Positions 62,143 to 64,000 of a stretch of DNA of 64,000 nt are shown here, one piece after another. The notes under the pieces are model-generated. The model saw only the letters and a program-made list of their open reading frames with translations. It searched no databases and was not told the origin of the DNA. This DNA is from JBMNGN01 sp050949865 (GTDB lineage Bacteria > Bacillota > Syntrophomonadia > Syntrophomonadales > Syntrophomonadaceae), in contig JBMNGN010000005.1 of assembly GCA_050949865.1 (NCBI GenBank), positions 186,001 through 250,000 of the forward strand, given 5' to 3'. The position numbers and the translations under genes are program-made. How positions within the stretch are numbered: position 1 is the stretch's first letter; every line of letters begins with the position of its first letter.

Positions 62143-63153
62143 CTACTCATCAAATAGCGCCTGGGCAAATATCCCCGGTGAAAAATCCCGTAGATCGTCC
62201 AGCTTTTCCCCTATTCCAACTAACTTGACCGGTAGGTTCAGCTCCTTAGCTATGGCTAAAACAATACCCCCTTTAGCTGTACCATCTAGTTTAGTAAGTA
62301 TAATCCCGCTTATCCCGGTTGCTTCTTGAAAGACCTTGGCCTGGCTAATAGCGTTTTGGCCGGTTGTGGCATCTAAAACCAGCAGGACTTCCAAATGAGA
62401 TTCCGGCATTTCATTTTCTATTATTTTCTTAACCTTGCTGATTTCTTTCATAAGATTAGTTTTATTTTGAAGCCGGCCAGCAGTGTCAATGATGAGTACA
62501 TCTGCCTTTCTGGCTTTGGAAGCATTAATGGCATCATATACTACTGCTCCCGGATCAGAGCCCTCCTGGTGTTTAATTAAATCAACCCCAACTCTATCTG
62601 CCCAAATCTGTATTTGGTCAATAGCCGCTGCCCTGAATGTATCTGCCGCTACCAACAATACCTTTTGGTTTTGCCTCTTGAACCGGTAGGCCATTTTAGC
62701 TATAGATGTAGTCTTTCCTGCCCCATTCACTCCTACTACCAGGATGATATTGGTCTTCCCACCTGGGAGCATTAAGCCTGGGTCTTGGCAGGCTAACAGT
62801 TGCTGAATCTCCTGCTTTAACAACTCTACCGCCTGATCGGCTTCATTGATCTTTTTGGCTTTAGCCGTTTTTTTGATCCTTTCTACCAACTCCAAAGAAG
62901 TTGTAACCCCCACATCAGCCTGGATCAGGATCTCCTCCAATTCTTCAAAAAAGTCATCATCCAGTTTCCTGGTTCTTTTCACCAGGGTACTGATTTTATC
63001 ATTAAGGTTTTTTCTGGTCTTGCTTAAACCCAATTTGAATTTATCCAAAATTCCAACGGCAGTTTTAGGCTCATTCAGACTGGCCTCCCCTGTTGAACCC
63101 TGGTTTATGTTATCGGCGTTAGCTTTTCTTTGAAATCTTTTAAATATTTCCAT
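62143..63153 (-). CDS. ftsY: Signal recognition particle receptor FtsY
   Basis: 336-residue SRP receptor GTPase that delivers ribosome-nascent chain complexes to the Sec translocon. NG domain with G1 GVNGAGKTTS, AADTFRAAAIDQ, G3 DTAGR, G4 TKLDGTAKGG and the closing GEKLDDL. The N-terminal A region is short (~35 residues). The open frame reaches 63210, but ATG 63153 has GGAG eight bases upstream and gives the usual MEIFKRF start; it then sits 22 bp after smc without overlap. Confidence 0.96.
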   Translation of the reverse strand: MEIFKRFQRKANADNINQGSTGEASLNEPKTAVGILDKFKLGLSKTRKNLNDKISTLVKRTRKLDDDFFEELEEILIQADVGVTTSLELVERIKKTAKAKKINEADQAVELLKQEIQQLLACQDPGLMLPGGKTNIILVVGVNGAGKTTSIAKMAYRFKRQNQKVLLVAADTFRAAAIDQIQIWADRVGVDLIKHQEGSDPGAVVYDAINASKARKADVLIIDTAGRLQNKTNLMKEISKVKKIIENEMPESHLEVLLVLDATTGQNAISQAKVFQEATGISGIILTKLDGTAKGGIVLAIAKELNLPVKLVGIGEKLDDLRDFSPGIFAQALFDE

Positions 63154-63175
63154 AAAACTCACTCCAAATGCTTTA

Positions 63176-64000
63176 TTATCCTGCCAGGTATTTTTCCTCA
63201 GGCAAATCAATTGCTATTACAGATGATACTCCTTGTTCAGGCATAGAAACACCATATATGGCATCTCCTGATTTTATAGTAGCTTGTCTGTGAGTAATTA
63301 CTATAAATTGCATAGCCTTCGAAAGTTCTTTAATAAACTGAGCAAATCTAGCCAAGTTAATCTCGTCTAACGAAGCATCAATTTCATCAAGCAAACAAAA
63401 AGGGGTCGGTTTGAGCCTTAATAATGAAAATATAAAGGAAATACAAGTTAATGCCCTTTCTCCGCCAGATAACAGATTTAAGGCTTGAACTCTCTTCCCG
63501 GGTAATTTTACCTCAATGTTGACTCCAGCATCAAAAGGATCCTTTTCTTCTTCCAGCTTAAGATAGGCTTCTCCCCCTGAAAAAACTTCGATAAAGGTAT
63601 TTTTAAAGCTCTGGTTAGCCAAGATTAAAAATTCTTCAAATTCTTTTATCATTATTTTTTCAGTCCTTTTCAACAATTCATTTAGCGAATCCCTAGCTTT
63701 AACCAGGTCTTCGTACTGGTTAAGCATAAAACCGTATCTTTCCTGGGAAGCTTCGTATTCCTCAATGGAGCCTAGGTCAACCGTGCCTATCTCTTCAATT
63801 TCTCTATGTACCAGTTCAATGGTTTTTTTAAATTCCTTTACTTGATATGCTGGGATTACACAAGAATCCAGATCAGGAGTTTTAGCAGGAAAAGTTTCTT
63901 TCCACCGGTCTTCAAGCCCCCGAATATGGTTTTCCACTCTCAAGCATATCAATTCCAGGTTCCTCTCGCGGACCTCCACCTCATTCAGTCTATCCTGCAA
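63176..64000 (-). CDS. smc: Chromosome partition protein Smc, C-terminal part
   Basis: The last 274 residues of an SMC ATPase that condenses and segregates chromosomes; the rest lies beyond the window. Visible are the end of the coiled coil, the ABC signature LSGGERAL, Walker B FCLLDEIDASLDEIN and the switch histidine in VITHRQATI. smc-ftsY adjacency is the standard Firmicutes order. No start codon is inside the window. Confidence 0.95.
   Translation of the reverse strand: MQDRLNEVEVRERNLELICLRVENHIRGLEDRWKETFPAKTPDLDSCVIPAYQVKEFKKTIELVHREIEEIGTVDLGSIEEYEASQERYGFMLNQYEDLVKARDSLNELLKRTEKIMIKEFEEFLILANQSFKNTFIEVFSGGEAYLKLEEEKDPFDAGVNIEVKLPGKRVQALNLLSGGERALTCISFIFSLLRLKPTPFCLLDEIDASLDEINLARFAQFIKELSKAMQFIVITHRQATIKSGDAIYGVSMPEQGVSSVIAIDLPEEKYLAG

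Noticed and set aside
1..64000. tRNA or rRNA genes
   Set aside because: Looking for GGTTCGAATCC-type T-arms and rRNA-like stretches in the intergenic regions by eye gave nothing convincing; a tRNA search program would be decisive.

Overview
The window reads as a chromosomal segment of a strictly anaerobic, low-to-mid GC, Gram-positive-lineage bacterium (Clostridia). It most resembles Syntrophomonas-type syntrophs, although the exact taxon is an inference. The supporting evidence is a Firmicutes-style division and cell wall cluster with a SpoVD/FtsI-like PASTA penicillin-binding protein, meso-diaminopimelate-type MurE, a T-box leader, 6S RNA next to aspS, HemZ, and three separate selenocysteine formate dehydrogenases with a large set of molybdopterin genes. 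Apart from 31.7-32.8 kb and 35.4-53.0 kb, almost everything is on the minus strand.

Region 1 (1-12.7 kb, minus) is the dcw cluster in transcription order mraZ, rsmH, ftsL-like, pbp, murE, murF, mraY, murD, ftsW, murG, murC (cut by the window edge). It is headed by a three-copy MraZ operator. Region 2 (12.8-31.5 kb, minus) holds a PHP-domain protein, an ACT-domain protein with phenylacetate-CoA ligase, an endonuclease III-like protein, a 6S RNA gene, aspS-hisS, hemZ, and a phenylalanine operon (DAHP synthase, prephenate dehydratase). That operon lies behind a Phe T-box with one specifier stem and two antiterminator/terminator modules. Next come an MBL-fold hydrolase, dtd, a bifunctional RelA/SpoT, recJ (with a 5' end that looks one base out of frame) and a PAS histidine kinase.

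Region 3 (31.7-57.5 kb) is devoted to formate and the molybdenum/tungsten cofactor. It contains a two-P-loop ATPase, two MoeA paralogues, and a MoeA fused to a periplasmic-binding-like domain. A Tat-exported, membrane-anchored FdnGHI-type formate dehydrogenase follows, with fdhE and a 3 x 104 bp tandem repeat between fdnI and fdhE. A Moco-family riboswitch with its terminator is separated from a second, cytoplasmic NuoG-like Sec-formate dehydrogenase by a complete IS110-family element. A second, truncated IS110 transposase abuts that gene's stop codon. Two more molybdopterin proteins and NuoE/NuoF-like subunits complete this operon. A paralogous nuoE-nuoF-fdhA operon converges on it from the other strand.

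Region 4 (57.8-64 kb, minus) is a methylthioadenosine salvage operon (phosphorylase, MTR-1-P isomerase, class II aldolase, MTA/SAH deaminase) ending in mobB, preceded by ftsY and the 3' end of smc.

Taken together, the membrane enzyme would exchange electrons between formate outside the cell and the membrane pool. The two soluble FdhA-NuoEF sets would couple formate to NAD(H), and the many MoeA/MobB/FdhE genes would supply and insert the cofactor. All functions are inferred from motifs read by eye; no database search was run.
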